From Algoriphagus sp. (GTDB lineage: Bacteria; Bacteroidota; Bacteroidia; Cytophagales; Cyclobacteriaceae): a stretch of DNA of 64,000 nt. The notes beneath the pieces are model-generated. The model was not told where the DNA came from, did no database searches, and saw only the letters and a program-made list of their open reading frames with translations. Shown here piece after piece: positions 9,478 to 18,725 of the stretch. Each line of letters starts with the position of its first letter. The stretch's first letter is position 1. A program made the translations under genes and the position numbers. The stretch covers positions 1 through 64,000 of the forward strand of contig NZ_JAQWXX010000027.1 of assembly GCF_029254265.1 (NCBI RefSeq), given 5' to 3'.

Positions 9478-11038
9478 TGAAGGTATCTCTGATAGCTTCC
9501 AAATAATCAAACCCGTGACCTTCTGTCGGCTCGATGTAATTACCTTCCAGGTATTCATTCCAGCAGCAAATCATTACGGTATTGCCATTGGAGTTTCTGT
9601 ATTTTCTGGATACAGCCTGTGCATCTCGAAGTTTTGCGGAGAAAGAAGCTTTATCTGAGTGAACTCGATCCTTTTGAGGTTCGCTTGGGAATCCGCTTTG
9701 CTGTGGCCATGTGCCACCAGCAGGTCTCATATCCCAGCCCATGGCTACAGGGACCTGGTATTCGAAGTTGGGATCATCTTTGAACTTCTCAGACCACATA
9801 TTCCAATGCCCTTTGTAGGTCTCACGCATATCAGCATAGGATTTATTTGACTTTTCCATGAAGTTATGGTAAACATAACCTGTCATTCCCTCAAAGCCCA
9901 TTCCTTTCAGTCTTGGCACATATTCTTGTAACAATTGCTTATTTCGGTATTCTCCACCTTCCCAGGGTCTTTGTGGGTTTTTGGGAACCCATTTGGTGGG
10001 AAGACCATAAGCTTTTTCGTTAGGCATCATTGGACCTGCTGTGATAGCTATGAATTTTATTCCAGGAAAACCTTGCTTTTTGGCGACTTCCTGTGAAAGG
10101 TCTAAGAGGTTCTTCAAGGTTAAACCATAATAAGCAGCTCTAGATTCTGCATCCTGTGGAAAATAGAAATAGATAATTGGCCGCCCATCAGGGGCTTTTA
10201 AATAGTCCTTTCTCTTGAAATAATTATCAGTCCATTGTCGTGTGATTTTCTCATGAACTTTCAGGTAAAGTTCACGATCAGGTTTTTCTCCATCATAGTT
10301 CGCTTTTCTTGCCATTTCATTCGGAGAACCAATTTTGAGCCAAGCCATCCAGCGCTCATGACTATCATCACACCAGTTGATCGCCCATTTCATTTGATCT
10401 TTTTCGGGTAAGCTGGAATTCACTTCCAGCATTACTTTCAGCTGGTCATTCCATTCTTCCAGCCCGGGAACAGCTACACGTCCATCGCGATTTGGATCTA
10501 TTTTCCATCCTTCTGGATAGAATATTTTTGATTGAGGGCCAAAATATAAATGGTAATAATAATTTCTGCCATAAAACCAGTTATAGGCAAAAAAGTCAAT
10601 GCCATAGCTTTTCATCATTTGAAGTTGCTTGCGAATTACTTCTGGGTCATCTCTTTTATAGAAGCCTTTCAATTCGGAAATTGGCTTTCGGTCGAGGTAA
10701 GGGCCTTCATAAGGATACTTAGCATTGTAAATTCTACCTTTTGGTCCCCAAATTCCTGGATTTTGTAGGCTTGAGCAATTGGCAGGATCTTGAAGGCAAG
10801 ACCAGAAACTATCACGATCAGTAGCTGGGTCGGGAGAGGTATTCCAAGAAGGCATAAAATAAACTCCAACGAGTTCATCTGCTTCTGTATCTGTAGTATT
10901 TGAAATCAGATTTGACTCACTCAATAAACCCGCATTGAGTTTTATGAAATCAGAAGGTGGGGATTGTTTTGAGTGGGAATTACATCCTGCTATAGCTAAT
11001 GCGGAAAAAAATAAAAACAGAATAAATCTCGTCTTCAT
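9470..11038 (-). CDS. GH99-like (WbsX-type) glycan-active lipoprotein
   Basis: The N-terminus is a lipoprotein signal with lipobox LAIAGC, so the protein is predicted to be membrane-anchored outside the cytoplasm. The body reads like the glycoside hydrolase 99-like/WbsX group: an early VGVYFMPSWN strand, an aromatic FAYNWFYGRNYYYH motif, and the typical C-terminal WNEYLEGNYIEPT followed by YLEAIRDTF. This group contains TIM-barrel proteins linked to polysaccharide or O-antigen processing; substrate and exact reaction cannot be read from sequence. It lies 43 nt downstream of a GNAT gene on the same strand and converges on the CHAT gene. Confidence 0.75.
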   Translation of the reverse strand: MKTRFILFLFFSALAIAGCNSHSKQSPPSDFIKLNAGLLSESNLISNTTDTEADELVGVYFMPSWNTSPDPATDRDSFWSCLQDPANCSSLQNPGIWGPKGRIYNAKYPYEGPYLDRKPISELKGFYKRDDPEVIRKQLQMMKSYGIDFFAYNWFYGRNYYYHLYFGPQSKIFYPEGWKIDPNRDGRVAVPGLEEWNDQLKVMLEVNSSLPEKDQMKWAINWCDDSHERWMAWLKIGSPNEMARKANYDGEKPDRELYLKVHEKITRQWTDNYFKRKDYLKAPDGRPIIYFYFPQDAESRAAYYGLTLKNLLDLSQEVAKKQGFPGIKFIAITAGPMMPNEKAYGLPTKWVPKNPQRPWEGGEYRNKQLLQEYVPRLKGMGFEGMTGYVYHNFMEKSNKSYADMRETYKGHWNMWSEKFKDDPNFEYQVPVAMGWDMRPAGGTWPQQSGFPSEPQKDRVHSDKASFSAKLRDAQAVSRKYRNSNGNTVMICCWNEYLEGNYIEPTEGHGFDYLEAIRDTFKK

Positions 11039-11081
11039 AGTCTTAGAATTTAGTCAATAAGAATACTTCTAATTTAAAGTT

Positions 11082-11624
11082 TTACCCAGTAATTTTCTTT
11101 TGATAAGTCTGAATTCCTCTATAATCAGGCTTTAGTTGTTCAAAATCCAATTGGTAGGAATGAATTAATTCAAAACCCATTTTCTCGTAGAAACGCCTAG
11201 CCTGTGGTTTTTGCTCCATCGCCTCAAGCCAGATTGAATCGAGTTTGACTTCCATTGCAATTTTTTCTAACCAATCCATCAACGCCTTCGCAACTCCCGT
11301 TCCATGTAAATCTTCATGTAAATAAAGTCGATGAAGTTTCATGGAATTTGGGATCTCGATTTGCTTTGGAGAAAAAGGGAAATCGTATTTGAGAATTCCT
11401 GCTTTGATGCCGTTGTATTCGATGAAAAAATAATGTGAAGTATTCCTGTTGAGTTCTTTATTTAGGTTTTTGGTAGAAAAGCAAAGGTCCAAGTACCAAG
11501 AACAGTCATTTTTCCAAAAGTCCTGATAAGCAGATGTATAAATCTCTTGCATTAAAGCAAAAAGGATGGGTTGATCCTCAGGTTTGATTGGGCACAACGA
11601 AAGTTTAGAATTAATCGCAATCAT
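11082..11624 (-). CDS. GNAT-family N-acetyltransferase
   Basis: A 180-residue single-domain acetyltransferase. The acetyl-CoA binding motif A is visible as LHRLYLHEDLHGTGVAKAL (R/Q-x-x-G-x-G/A pattern, about residues 93-111), followed by the family's C-terminal ARRFYEKMGF strand-helix. The acceptor is unknown. It reads toward the GH99-like lipoprotein gene and may be cotranscribed with it. The terminator of the transketolase operon lies just upstream, so it probably has its own promoter. Confidence 0.85.
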   Translation of the reverse strand: MIAINSKLSLCPIKPEDQPILFALMQEIYTSAYQDFWKNDCSWYLDLCFSTKNLNKELNRNTSHYFFIEYNGIKAGILKYDFPFSPKQIEIPNSMKLHRLYLHEDLHGTGVAKALMDWLEKIAMEVKLDSIWLEAMEQKPQARRFYEKMGFELIHSYQLDFEQLKPDYRGIQTYQKKITG

Positions 11625-11659
11625 TGGAATTTGAATCTAGGTGTAAAATAGAAAACAAT

Positions 11660-11689
11660 AAAAAACCACAGCCAAATGACTGTGGTTTT
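11660..11689 (-). terminator. Intrinsic terminator after the split transketolase genes
   Basis: A 10-bp perfect stem (11662-11671 with 11680-11689) with an 8-base loop is followed on the minus strand by T residues. It lies 21 bases past the stop codon of the minus-strand transketolase C-terminal subunit gene. Confidence 0.85.
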
Positions 11690-11710
11690 AAGGCTAAAAT
11701 AGCTTTCAAT

Positions 11711-12673
11711 TTATTTTCTTGCCAAGGCCTTTTTAGCAGCTTTCACGATATTCTCAGCATTCAAGCCATATTTCTCAAGTAATTGGGCTGGTGTACCTGA
11801 TTCTCCGAAACTGTCATTTACGCCAACATATTCCAGCGGAGCAGGATGATTTCGAGTCAGAGTCTGGGCGATACTGTCGCCTAATCCTCCATTGATCTGA
11901 TGCTCTTCGGCAGAAACAGCACAGCCGGTTTTTTTCACGGACTCCAAAATAGCCTCTTCATCCAAAGGCTTAATGGTGTGAATATTGATTACTTCGGCAT
12001 AAATTCCTTCTTCACGAAGCATCGCCTCAGCTACTACAGCTTCCCATACCAGATGACCAGTCGCGAAAATGGTAACATCTTTACCATCAATCATTTTCCA
12101 AGCCTTTCCAATTTCAAACTTCTGATCAGCAGGAGTGAAGATTGGCCAACTTGGTCTTCCGAATCTCAAATAAACCGGTCCCTCATGTTCAGCAATAGCT
12201 AATGTGGCCGCCTTTGTTTGGTTGTAATCACATGGATTGATGACTGTCATATTTGGAAGCATTTTCATCATTCCAAGATCTTCCAAAATCTGGTGTGTGG
12301 CTCCATCTTCTCCTAAAGTCAAACCAGCATGTGAAGCACATATCTTGACATTTTTTTCTGAGTAAGCTACGGATTGGCGGATTTGGTCATAAACTCTCCC
12401 AGTAGCGAAGTTCGCAAAAGTGCCTGCAAATGGAATTTTGCCGCCTAAAGCTAAACCAGCAGAAAGTCCAATCATATTTGCCTCTGCGATGCCTGTCTGG
12501 AAGAAACGTTCAGGAAATTCCTTTTGGAAATCTCCCATTTTCAATGATCCGATCAAATCGGCACAAAGTCCGACTACATTAGGATTTCTTCTTCCTGCTT
12601 CCAAAAACCCATCACCAAATCCGGAACGAGTATCTTTTTTTTCTGTATAAGTATATTTTAAGTCTAAGCTCAT
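11711..12673 (-). CDS. Transketolase, C-terminal subunit
   Basis: This is the pyrimidine-binding and C-terminal half of a split transketolase, which moves two-carbon ketol units between sugar phosphates in the non-oxidative pentose phosphate pathway with thiamine diphosphate. Of its 320 residues, the segment GIAEANMIGLSAGLALGG holds the glutamate that activates the cofactor, and GEDGATHQ is the family's conserved loop. The last 120 residues form the C-terminal domain. It lies 24 nt downstream of the N-terminal subunit gene; both are needed for one active enzyme. Split transketolases are usual in this phylum. Confidence 0.93.
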   Translation of the reverse strand: MSLDLKYTYTEKKDTRSGFGDGFLEAGRRNPNVVGLCADLIGSLKMGDFQKEFPERFFQTGIAEANMIGLSAGLALGGKIPFAGTFANFATGRVYDQIRQSVAYSEKNVKICASHAGLTLGEDGATHQILEDLGMMKMLPNMTVINPCDYNQTKAATLAIAEHEGPVYLRFGRPSWPIFTPADQKFEIGKAWKMIDGKDVTIFATGHLVWEAVVAEAMLREEGIYAEVINIHTIKPLDEEAILESVKKTGCAVSAEEHQINGGLGDSIAQTLTRNHPAPLEYVGVNDSFGESGTPAQLLEKYGLNAENIVKAAKKALARK

Positions 12674-12697
12674 CTTTTGTCAATTTGAAAAATGGAA

Positions 12698-13549
12698 TTA
12701 ATAATCACCAAGGGTTTCCTCAAGCTGTGCCAAAGCTTTGGCAAGTTGCTCGTCATTAGGTGGTGAACCGTGCCACTTATGCGTTCCAACCATGAAATCT
12801 ACTCCATAGCCCATCTCGGTATGCAAAAGATTCATTACCGGCTTGCCTTCACGTGTGAGGTTTTTCGCCTTTTCCAGACCGATCAATACAGACTCCATAT
12901 CATTTCCATTTGGAGTCTCCATCACTTCCCATCCAAAAGCCTCAAACTTATCTCTTAAGCTTCTCAAGCCCATGATTTCCCGAGTGGGACCATCGATCTG
13001 CTGACCGTTAAAATCCACTGTGGCAATCAAATTATCAACTCCATAGTGCGCCGCATACATAGCAGCTTCCCATACTTGTCCTTCCTGAAGCTCTCCATCT
13101 CCCATCATGACGTAGACTAGTTTATCGTCACCGTCGATTTTTTTTGCTTGCGCAGCACCAAGTGCCACCGAAAGGCCCTGACCTAATGAACCTGAGGCGA
13201 TACGTACACCTGGAAGATGTTCTTCCGTAGCTGGATGGCCCTGAAGTCTTGAATTAAGTTTTCTGAAGGTTTTTAATTCGGCAACTGGGAAATATCCACT
13301 TCTCGCTAAAACTGAATACCAACCTGCTGATAAGTGTCCGTTTGAAAGAAAGAAAAGATCTTCACCTTTTCCATCCATTTTGAAATCAGGATTGTGTCTC
13401 AACTGGTCAAAATAGAGTGCTACAAAGAATTCAGCACAGCCAAGTGGCGCACCAGGATGTCCAGATTGAACTGCATGCACCATTCTCAACACATCTCTTC
13501 TGAGTTGAGTAGCGATTTTCTGGAGTTGTTCGATTGATTGTTTTTCCAT
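12698..13549 (-). CDS. Transketolase, N-terminal (thiamine-diphosphate-binding) subunit
   Basis: This is the diphosphate-binding half of the split transketolase (283 residues). The thiamine-diphosphate/metal motif is seen as MMGDGELQEGQVWEA with the following Asn in VDFNGQQIDG. Upstream, SGHPGAPLGCAEF and GSLGQGLSVALGAA are typical transketolase signatures. It begins 10 nt after the peroxiredoxin stop codon and is followed by the C-terminal subunit, so the three genes likely share a transcript. Confidence 0.94.
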   Translation of the reverse strand: MEKQSIEQLQKIATQLRRDVLRMVHAVQSGHPGAPLGCAEFFVALYFDQLRHNPDFKMDGKGEDLFFLSNGHLSAGWYSVLARSGYFPVAELKTFRKLNSRLQGHPATEEHLPGVRIASGSLGQGLSVALGAAQAKKIDGDDKLVYVMMGDGELQEGQVWEAAMYAAHYGVDNLIATVDFNGQQIDGPTREIMGLRSLRDKFEAFGWEVMETPNGNDMESVLIGLEKAKNLTREGKPVMNLLHTEMGYGVDFMVGTHKWHGSPPNDEQLAKALAQLEETLGDY

Positions 13550-13559
13550 TAGGGCTGGG

Positions 13560-14009
13560 TTATTTTAAAATTTGTGCTGTGTGATCTTTGGTATTTACTT
13601 TTTCTATGATCTCAGCGATCATACCTTTTTCATCAATGATAAAAGTCGTTCGGGCTGTGCCCATGTATTTTCTGCCATACATGGATTTCTCTACCCAAGT
13701 GCCATAAGCTTCATGGACTTTCAAATCTGTATCTGCGATCAATGAAAAAGGAAGTGATTGCTTTTCAATGAATTTCACATGGGATTTTTCAGCATCAGAG
13801 CTGATTCCCAAAACAATGTATCCTGCTTTTTGCAAGGCTTCGTAATTATCTCTCAGATTACAGGCTTGAGCTGTACATCCTGGAGTAGCATCTTTAGGAT
13901 AAAAGTAAAGTACTACCTTTTTGCCCAGGTAGTCTGAGAGTTTGATAGTTTCTCCTGTTTCAATTTTTGCTTCGAATTCTGGTGCCTTTTGGCCTACTTC
14001 TAACGACAT
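13560..14009 (-). CDS. bcp: Thioredoxin-dependent peroxiredoxin, BCP type
   Basis: A 149-residue AhpC/TSA-fold peroxiredoxin of the bacterioferritin-comigratory group, which reduces hydroperoxides with thioredoxin as electron donor. The peroxidatic cysteine is in DATPGCTAQAC; the second Cys five residues on is the resolving cysteine of the atypical two-cysteine form. No signal peptide is present, so it is cytoplasmic. It leads directly into the transketolase pair (10 nt gap), a plausible link to NADPH supply through the pentose phosphate pathway (inference). Confidence 0.93.
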   Translation of the reverse strand: MSLEVGQKAPEFEAKIETGETIKLSDYLGKKVVLYFYPKDATPGCTAQACNLRDNYEALQKAGYIVLGISSDAEKSHVKFIEKQSLPFSLIADTDLKVHEAYGTWVEKSMYGRKYMGTARTTFIIDEKGMIAEIIEKVNTKDHTAQILK

Positions 14010-14039
14010 ATTTATTTAATTTTTCAATTGAATAATAAA

Positions 14040-15914
14040 TTATAGTGTTCCTTTCCACTCAGTAATATTTCCTGCTTGGTCGGTAACTTTTAGAATAACA
14101 GGTCCTTTAAACGGTTGTTCATCTAATTTTTCGGACCATATGACCGACTGTTTGTGCTCGTATCGCATCAAAACCCATTTTCCATTAACCATTGCCTCAA
14201 AGCTCTCGATTCCAGATAAATCATCCTTGATGATAAACCTGAGCTCTGATGAAGTGACTCTCACAGGTGAGATAGTTGGTTTTTGCAAATCCTGGCCTAA
14301 AACAAAAGTACCAAAATTTCTGGTTTTGAACCGGATGGAATTGCCTTCCCAAGTTCCACCTACAAATGATTTCCTTCCATTTGAAGATTGTTGGTATACT
14401 TGATAAGCAGTTTTATTGCCTGAGAAACCCGAAAGATCCCAATTTACCTCTATAGAGTTCCATAGGTTATCCGAAGCATCGTTTATTTCAAGTTTAGGAT
14501 TAGAAGGAGAATCCTCATGCTTGATTCTTAAAAATAAATCGTCTAAAACAGACTCTTTATCAAACCTGATCTGAACCTTTGGATCTGCATAGGAATGTTC
14601 TTTTCCAAAAGGTATTTTGGCTTTTATTGGAAGAATAATTACCTCTGAGCATACATCTATTTCCTCAGGAATCCCAAAATTCATATCCCAGAGATAAGTC
14701 CTGCTTTGTGCATCTTGATATGCTGGCAACATTTCAAAGGAGTTTGCTCCTACGTAAAATTTTGCCAGACCTCCATTCGGTGAGATAGGTGCTTTGATTT
14801 TTAAAATATCATCCAAATAGTAAACCGTAGATCTTGCAGGCGCTCCTCCGTCATTAACATTGTGCTCTAAGTCTTGACCCTGAAGGGTGAAGCTGATTTT
14901 ACGTTCATTTCCATAGGCATCAATCAGGGAAAGCGAATATGATTTTTTCTCTTTTGGCTCCAATTCTAGATGTCCTGAATTGGGTTGCTTTGGATCAATA
15001 AAATCAAACTTCAGATTTTCCTGAAAGTACAATTTGCTGAAACGGTTCTGGTGGGTATAAAGTAAAAAATGCCTGCTGTAATTGAAATCTACTTTATCTA
15101 CCACTTGCTTAAAAACTGTACTGTCGTTTTCCTTTAATATAAATGTGGGAAAACCGTTTCGATTGCTGGCTCCATCCAATTGATCAAAGCTTTGAATCTC
15201 AATCCCAACTTTTCCTGTGACTTGCACTGTAGCTGGGAGCCTGTAAGATGAACCGGCAGCGACTGGGGTGATTTCAAGTCGCTGGAATTTGCCATTGACA
15301 CGAGAATCTATATCTAGCGGTACGATAGCGATTTTTTGTGGAGTAGGAGGGGTATTATCTAAAATCTCAGGAAATCCGAATAATAAAGGATCCATAGCGC
15401 GATCGAGACTATCTCTTATTTCGAAGTGTAAATGAGGACCTCCTGATGATCCTGTATTTCCTCCATTAGCGATTTGTTCTCCTTTTTTTACCGACAATTC
15501 TCCGGGTTCTGGATAAACTTCAAGATCGTTTGCCTTTGCTTCATACATTTTCTTTCGGATGTAGGAAGCAAGCTTTGGATTGAAGTTTCTCAAATGTCCA
15601 TAGAGCGTGATATGTCCTGAAGGGTGCTTCAAATAAATAACATTTCCATACCCAAAAGTGGAAACCTTGATGCGATGTACCCATCCATCTGCGGCGGCAA
15701 AGATTGGTTCGCCTTCTTGACCACCAAACTTAAAATCTAAACCGGTATGAAAGTGGTTAGGTCGTAATTCAGAGAAATTTCCGGATAAGTAATTGCGTCC
15801 TCCTGGCTTTACAGGTGACTTGAAATAGCCTTTTTCAACTCCTTGAGAAAGAGCAATAAATGGAACAAAAAAAATAAACAGAATTAATTGGCTGAGGAAT
15901 CTATTTAACTTCAA
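14040..15914 (-). CDS. M23 (LytM-type) metallopeptidase
   Basis: A secreted peptidoglycan endopeptidase of family M23. The zinc-binding residues are visible in NHFHTGLDF and GPHLHFEI, with VIYLKHPSGHITLYGHL between them. The C-terminal 400 residues are beta-rich, Bacteroidota-specific sequence without a name I know. The frame is open further upstream to an ATG at 15977, but that overlaps the FAH gene by 77 nt. A TTG at 15914 gives a clean signal peptide start (MKLNRFLSQLILFIFF, ending ALSQ) and only a 14-nt overlap, so I chose it. It sits upstream of the peroxiredoxin gene. Confidence 0.85.
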   Translation of the reverse strand: MKLNRFLSQLILFIFFVPFIALSQGVEKGYFKSPVKPGGRNYLSGNFSELRPNHFHTGLDFKFGGQEGEPIFAAADGWVHRIKVSTFGYGNVIYLKHPSGHITLYGHLRNFNPKLASYIRKKMYEAKANDLEVYPEPGELSVKKGEQIANGGNTGSSGGPHLHFEIRDSLDRAMDPLLFGFPEILDNTPPTPQKIAIVPLDIDSRVNGKFQRLEITPVAAGSSYRLPATVQVTGKVGIEIQSFDQLDGASNRNGFPTFILKENDSTVFKQVVDKVDFNYSRHFLLYTHQNRFSKLYFQENLKFDFIDPKQPNSGHLELEPKEKKSYSLSLIDAYGNERKISFTLQGQDLEHNVNDGGAPARSTVYYLDDILKIKAPISPNGGLAKFYVGANSFEMLPAYQDAQSRTYLWDMNFGIPEEIDVCSEVIILPIKAKIPFGKEHSYADPKVQIRFDKESVLDDLFLRIKHEDSPSNPKLEINDASDNLWNSIEVNWDLSGFSGNKTAYQVYQQSSNGRKSFVGGTWEGNSIRFKTRNFGTFVLGQDLQKPTISPVRVTSSELRFIIKDDLSGIESFEAMVNGKWVLMRYEHKQSVIWSEKLDEQPFKGPVILKVTDQAGNITEWKGTL

Positions 15915-16512
15915 AATCAAGCATTTTTTTAGAGCCAATAAATCCTTCCAATCGATCACCAACAGCAACTGGTCCAACTCCGGCTGGGGTTCCTGTATAG
16001 ATCAAATCACCTTTTTTCAAAGTGAAAAATTGGGAAACATATTCGATGATCGTTCCGAAATCAAATAGCATCAATGCCGTATTTCCTTTTTGCTTAAGCT
16101 CACCATTGATGGTCAGATGGAAATCAATATTCTTCAAATCACTAAAGTCTGCCACAGGAGCAAAATCACCAACCGGAGCAGCGCCGTTGAATCCTTTTGC
16201 AATCTCCCAGGGAAGACCCTTAGCTTTGCATTGGTCTTGTAAGTCACGCGCTGTAAAGTCTATCCCCAATCCGATCTCTTCGAAATAGCGATGCGCAAAT
16301 TGCTTTTGAATGTATTTGCCTTCCTTACAAATTTTCAAAACTAATTCGGCTTCATGATGAATATTTTTTGAGAAATCAGGGTAATAAAAAGGACTTCCAT
16401 TTTTCAATAAAGCCGTGTCTGGCTTGAGAAAAACTACTGGATTCCCTGGAGTTTCATTCTTTAACTCCTCAATATGTGCCGCATAGTTTCGGCCAATGCA
16501 AATAATTTTCAT
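15901..16512 (-). CDS. Fumarylacetoacetate hydrolase (FAH) family protein
   Basis: A 203-residue FAH-fold enzyme. The group includes acylpyruvases, oxaloacetate tautomerases/decarboxylases and 2-hydroxyhepta-2,4-dienedioate isomerases. The start MKIICIGRNYAAHIEEL is typical; the metal-binding E-x-E motif is in IHHEAELVL, and GDLIYTGTPAGVGPV is the conserved C-terminal loop. The short single-domain form argues for an acylpyruvase or tautomerase rather than true fumarylacetoacetase. Its ATG overlaps the upstream lipoprotein stop (ATGA), so translation is probably coupled. Confidence 0.9.
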   Translation of the reverse strand: MKIICIGRNYAAHIEELKNETPGNPVVFLKPDTALLKNGSPFYYPDFSKNIHHEAELVLKICKEGKYIQKQFAHRYFEEIGLGIDFTARDLQDQCKAKGLPWEIAKGFNGAAPVGDFAPVADFSDLKNIDFHLTINGELKQKGNTALMLFDFGTIIEYVSQFFTLKKGDLIYTGTPAGVGPVAVGDRLEGFIGSKKMLDFEVK

Positions 16513-17228
16513 TTTTTTCCTGGACCGTATGGATTATAGCCTGGTAATCTTTTTAAAATTAGGGTGATTTTTTGATTTTGGTCTTTTAAAATCAAAGAAT
16601 CAGAGTTTATCAAATTATATGATTTACTCGTCAGAATAGCATCTTTCAAACCGAAATCATCACATTCTGTATTTTCTGTAAAGTAATCAGTTGACAAGGA
16701 AAAGACTGAAAATTCAGATTCTCCTACCTTTCCAAGGTTCCCACTATAGAATTTACATTCGGTATTTGCAGAAATTATTCTTCTCCAATCCTCAAAATTA
16801 ATCTTAAAATAGGCAAATTTCTCCTCTGGCACTTTAAAAGAATTAATTTGTAAAATATCCCATCCAGCGTTTAAATTCGTACTAAAGTCTTTTACTTTTT
16901 GAATTACATCAATCACCTTATAATCAAAAGGATTTGTGGAGCTTGCTTCTGGTATTTCTACTTTTAGCTGATAAAAATGACCTGACTGATAGTCAAAATC
17001 ACTAAGAATGTATTTTTCATCTAAACGTATCCAATTATTGATGTCATAGTCTAGCGTATTTTCTTTCAGAACGAAAAGACATCGAATCGTGGTATCGAAA
17101 TCACAAGGAATTCTAGATGTCCAAACCCAAAAAGTTTCCTCTATTATTTTTGGTGAATCTTGTTCTTTACAACTTGTAAAAATAAGAAGTCCATAAATCA
17201 AAAAATAGTGATATGCTTTCATAATCAA
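16509..17228 (-). CDS. DUF4377-type lipoprotein with a diverged META-like C-terminus
   Basis: A 239-residue predicted lipoprotein (lipobox IFTSC). The first half matches the DUF4377 layout (a W-x-W start, C..........C pair, WIRLDEK, GHFYQLKVEI) and aligns with the neighbouring 17334-18020 protein. Its C-terminal half aligns loosely with the META domain of that neighbour but lacks the TGCN and MACP motifs. It looks like a tandem paralogue in which the second domain has drifted. Translation may instead start at the third codon (MKAYHYF). Function unknown; META proteins such as HslJ are linked to stress. Confidence 0.65.
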   Translation of the reverse strand: MIMKAYHYFLIYGLLIFTSCKEQDSPKIIEETFWVWTSRIPCDFDTTIRCLFVLKENTLDYDINNWIRLDEKYILSDFDYQSGHFYQLKVEIPEASSTNPFDYKVIDVIQKVKDFSTNLNAGWDILQINSFKVPEEKFAYFKINFEDWRRIISANTECKFYSGNLGKVGESEFSVFSLSTDYFTENTECDDFGLKDAILTSKSYNLINSDSLILKDQNQKITLILKRLPGYNPYGPGKK

Positions 17229-17333
17229 ATAGTTATAAATTCATTACCAAGTTAATACTATTTTGAAAAGATCTCAAAAAAGGGATTTGTTCTTAGAAAT
17301 AAGTTGATAGTAAGAAACTTTGACTTTTTGGAT

Positions 17334-18020
17334 TTAATCAACGGCCATAAACTTAATTAATAATTTACCCTCTTCATTAAAAAGTAGGAGATGATTATCT
17401 TCGATCATGTATTTGCGACAATCTATTAAAGCCTTACCTATTGCTTGCTCCACTGACATGTCCGGACAGGCCATCATAGTGGAAGCTCCAGGGCCTAAGA
17501 GTAATTTTTCCCCATCATTTTCTTTGATTGAGCCACGAATCGAATTACATCCTGTATCTCCAAAATAAGTTTTGGCAGATGCATTGAATTCGAATATCAA
17601 TGCTTCCTTTGATTTGAAATTGACAGGATTTTTGATTTCACCGACTTCTACCACTTTCCAGATATTGGTAATTCGTAAGCTTTTATCAACTTCCTTACTT
17701 ATTACCTCTATTAATTTAAAAGTCTTTGAAGATGCATCAGCTGGGACCGGAGCTGGCCGATCTTCTATACTAAGTTTTATTTGGTAAATGTGACCAGGTT
17801 GGTATTCAAAGCCTTCAATGGTAGAATAGAAAAATTCCCACTTTTCAGAATCAATGATTTCCCCTTTTTGGATTTGCAAACAAGACATTGGAGCAACTCC
17901 AGTGCAGTCAAATTTTGCGCTATTGATCCACCAAGTCTCGACAATAGCATTTTCTTTTGAATCAGTACAATTAACTAATCCTAGTAAACTTAGCAATGTG
18001 AAGATTAGGGTTAGTTTCAA
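17334..18020 (-). CDS. DUF4377 plus META (HslJ-like) domain lipoprotein
   Basis: A 228-residue predicted lipoprotein with lipobox LVNC. Residues about 27-115 match DUF4377 (TWWINSAKFDCTG, CLQIQKGE, GFEYQPGHIYQIKLSI). Residues about 120-228 match the META/HslJ domain (TYFGDTGCNSIRGSI, STMMACPDMSVEQAI, LLLFNEEGKLLIKF). The exact biochemical role is unknown; HslJ relatives are heat-inducible and linked to antibiotic or stress tolerance. It overlaps the SGNH hydrolase gene by 4 nt and is followed, after 105 nt, by a paralogue. Confidence 0.75.
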   Translation of the reverse strand: MKLTLIFTLLSLLGLVNCTDSKENAIVETWWINSAKFDCTGVAPMSCLQIQKGEIIDSEKWEFFYSTIEGFEYQPGHIYQIKLSIEDRPAPVPADASSKTFKLIEVISKEVDKSLRITNIWKVVEVGEIKNPVNFKSKEALIFEFNASAKTYFGDTGCNSIRGSIKENDGEKLLLGPGASTMMACPDMSVEQAIGKALIDCRKYMIEDNHLLLFNEEGKLLIKFMAVD

Positions 18021-18718
18021 TCTTTTAAATTTAAAGATTTCACTTGCTCAAACAATTTATCTGCCCAAAACGAATAGACTAATCCACTTGGATGAAGTTT
18101 ATCGGCAACAACCATCTCGGTTTGCGCGCCAACAGCTCTGTAATGTTCAGTGATATCGATAAAGAAAACACCGAATTGCTTACAAATTTCTTTTTTAGCT
18201 GCGTTATATTCATCGATTTCTGAAGCCACTTTTAATTTATCCGATCCTTTTTCTGTTGCGAAAGGAGTTACTCCCCAATCTGGAATGGATAGAACTACAA
18301 CATGGTCTGGAAGATTTCCAGCAAAGCCAATTGCTCGAAGAAGGACTTGCTTAAACTCAATTTTGAATTCTTCTACTGATCTTCCTCGATATTGATTGTT
18401 AACTCCAATGAGAAGCGTCACCAAGTCATAAGGCGGAGCAATGTTCTTGGATTTATTGATTCCTTCTTCCAATTCGTCTACAGTCCAGCCTGTTTTGGCA
18501 ATAATAACTGGGTCACTCATGCCGATATTCAATTCCTCATTTAATCGCTTAACCAATTGGTTTGGGTAGCGATCTTCTTCCGGAACTCCTTCTCCGATGG
18601 TATAGCTGTCTCCCAGCGCTAAATATTTCAAAGGTCTTTTTGCGTCTCCCATTTGCGTATTTGAATCTGAGCAGGCTAAAAAGCTCATCATTACTAGTAG
18701 TGCTAATAAACTTTTCAT
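18017..18718 (-). CDS. SGNH/GDSL-family hydrolase lipoprotein
   Basis: A 233-residue lipoprotein (lipobox SFLAC) with an SGNH esterase fold. Block I is YLALGDSYTIGEG (Ser nucleophile), block III is LLIGVNNQYRG (Asn), and block V is ADKLHPSG (Asp and His). The family deacylates lipids, acetylated glycans or peptides; the substrate is not readable. It begins 7 nt after the LD-carboxypeptidase stop and overlaps the next gene by 4 nt, so this is an operon of envelope proteins. Confidence 0.87.
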   Translation of the reverse strand: MKSLLALLVMMSFLACSDSNTQMGDAKRPLKYLALGDSYTIGEGVPEEDRYPNQLVKRLNEELNIGMSDPVIIAKTGWTVDELEEGINKSKNIAPPYDLVTLLIGVNNQYRGRSVEEFKIEFKQVLLRAIGFAGNLPDHVVVLSIPDWGVTPFATEKGSDKLKVASEIDEYNAAKKEICKQFGVFFIDITEHYRAVGAQTEMVVADKLHPSGLVYSFWADKLFEQVKSLNLKD

Positions 18719-18725
18719 TTATAAT

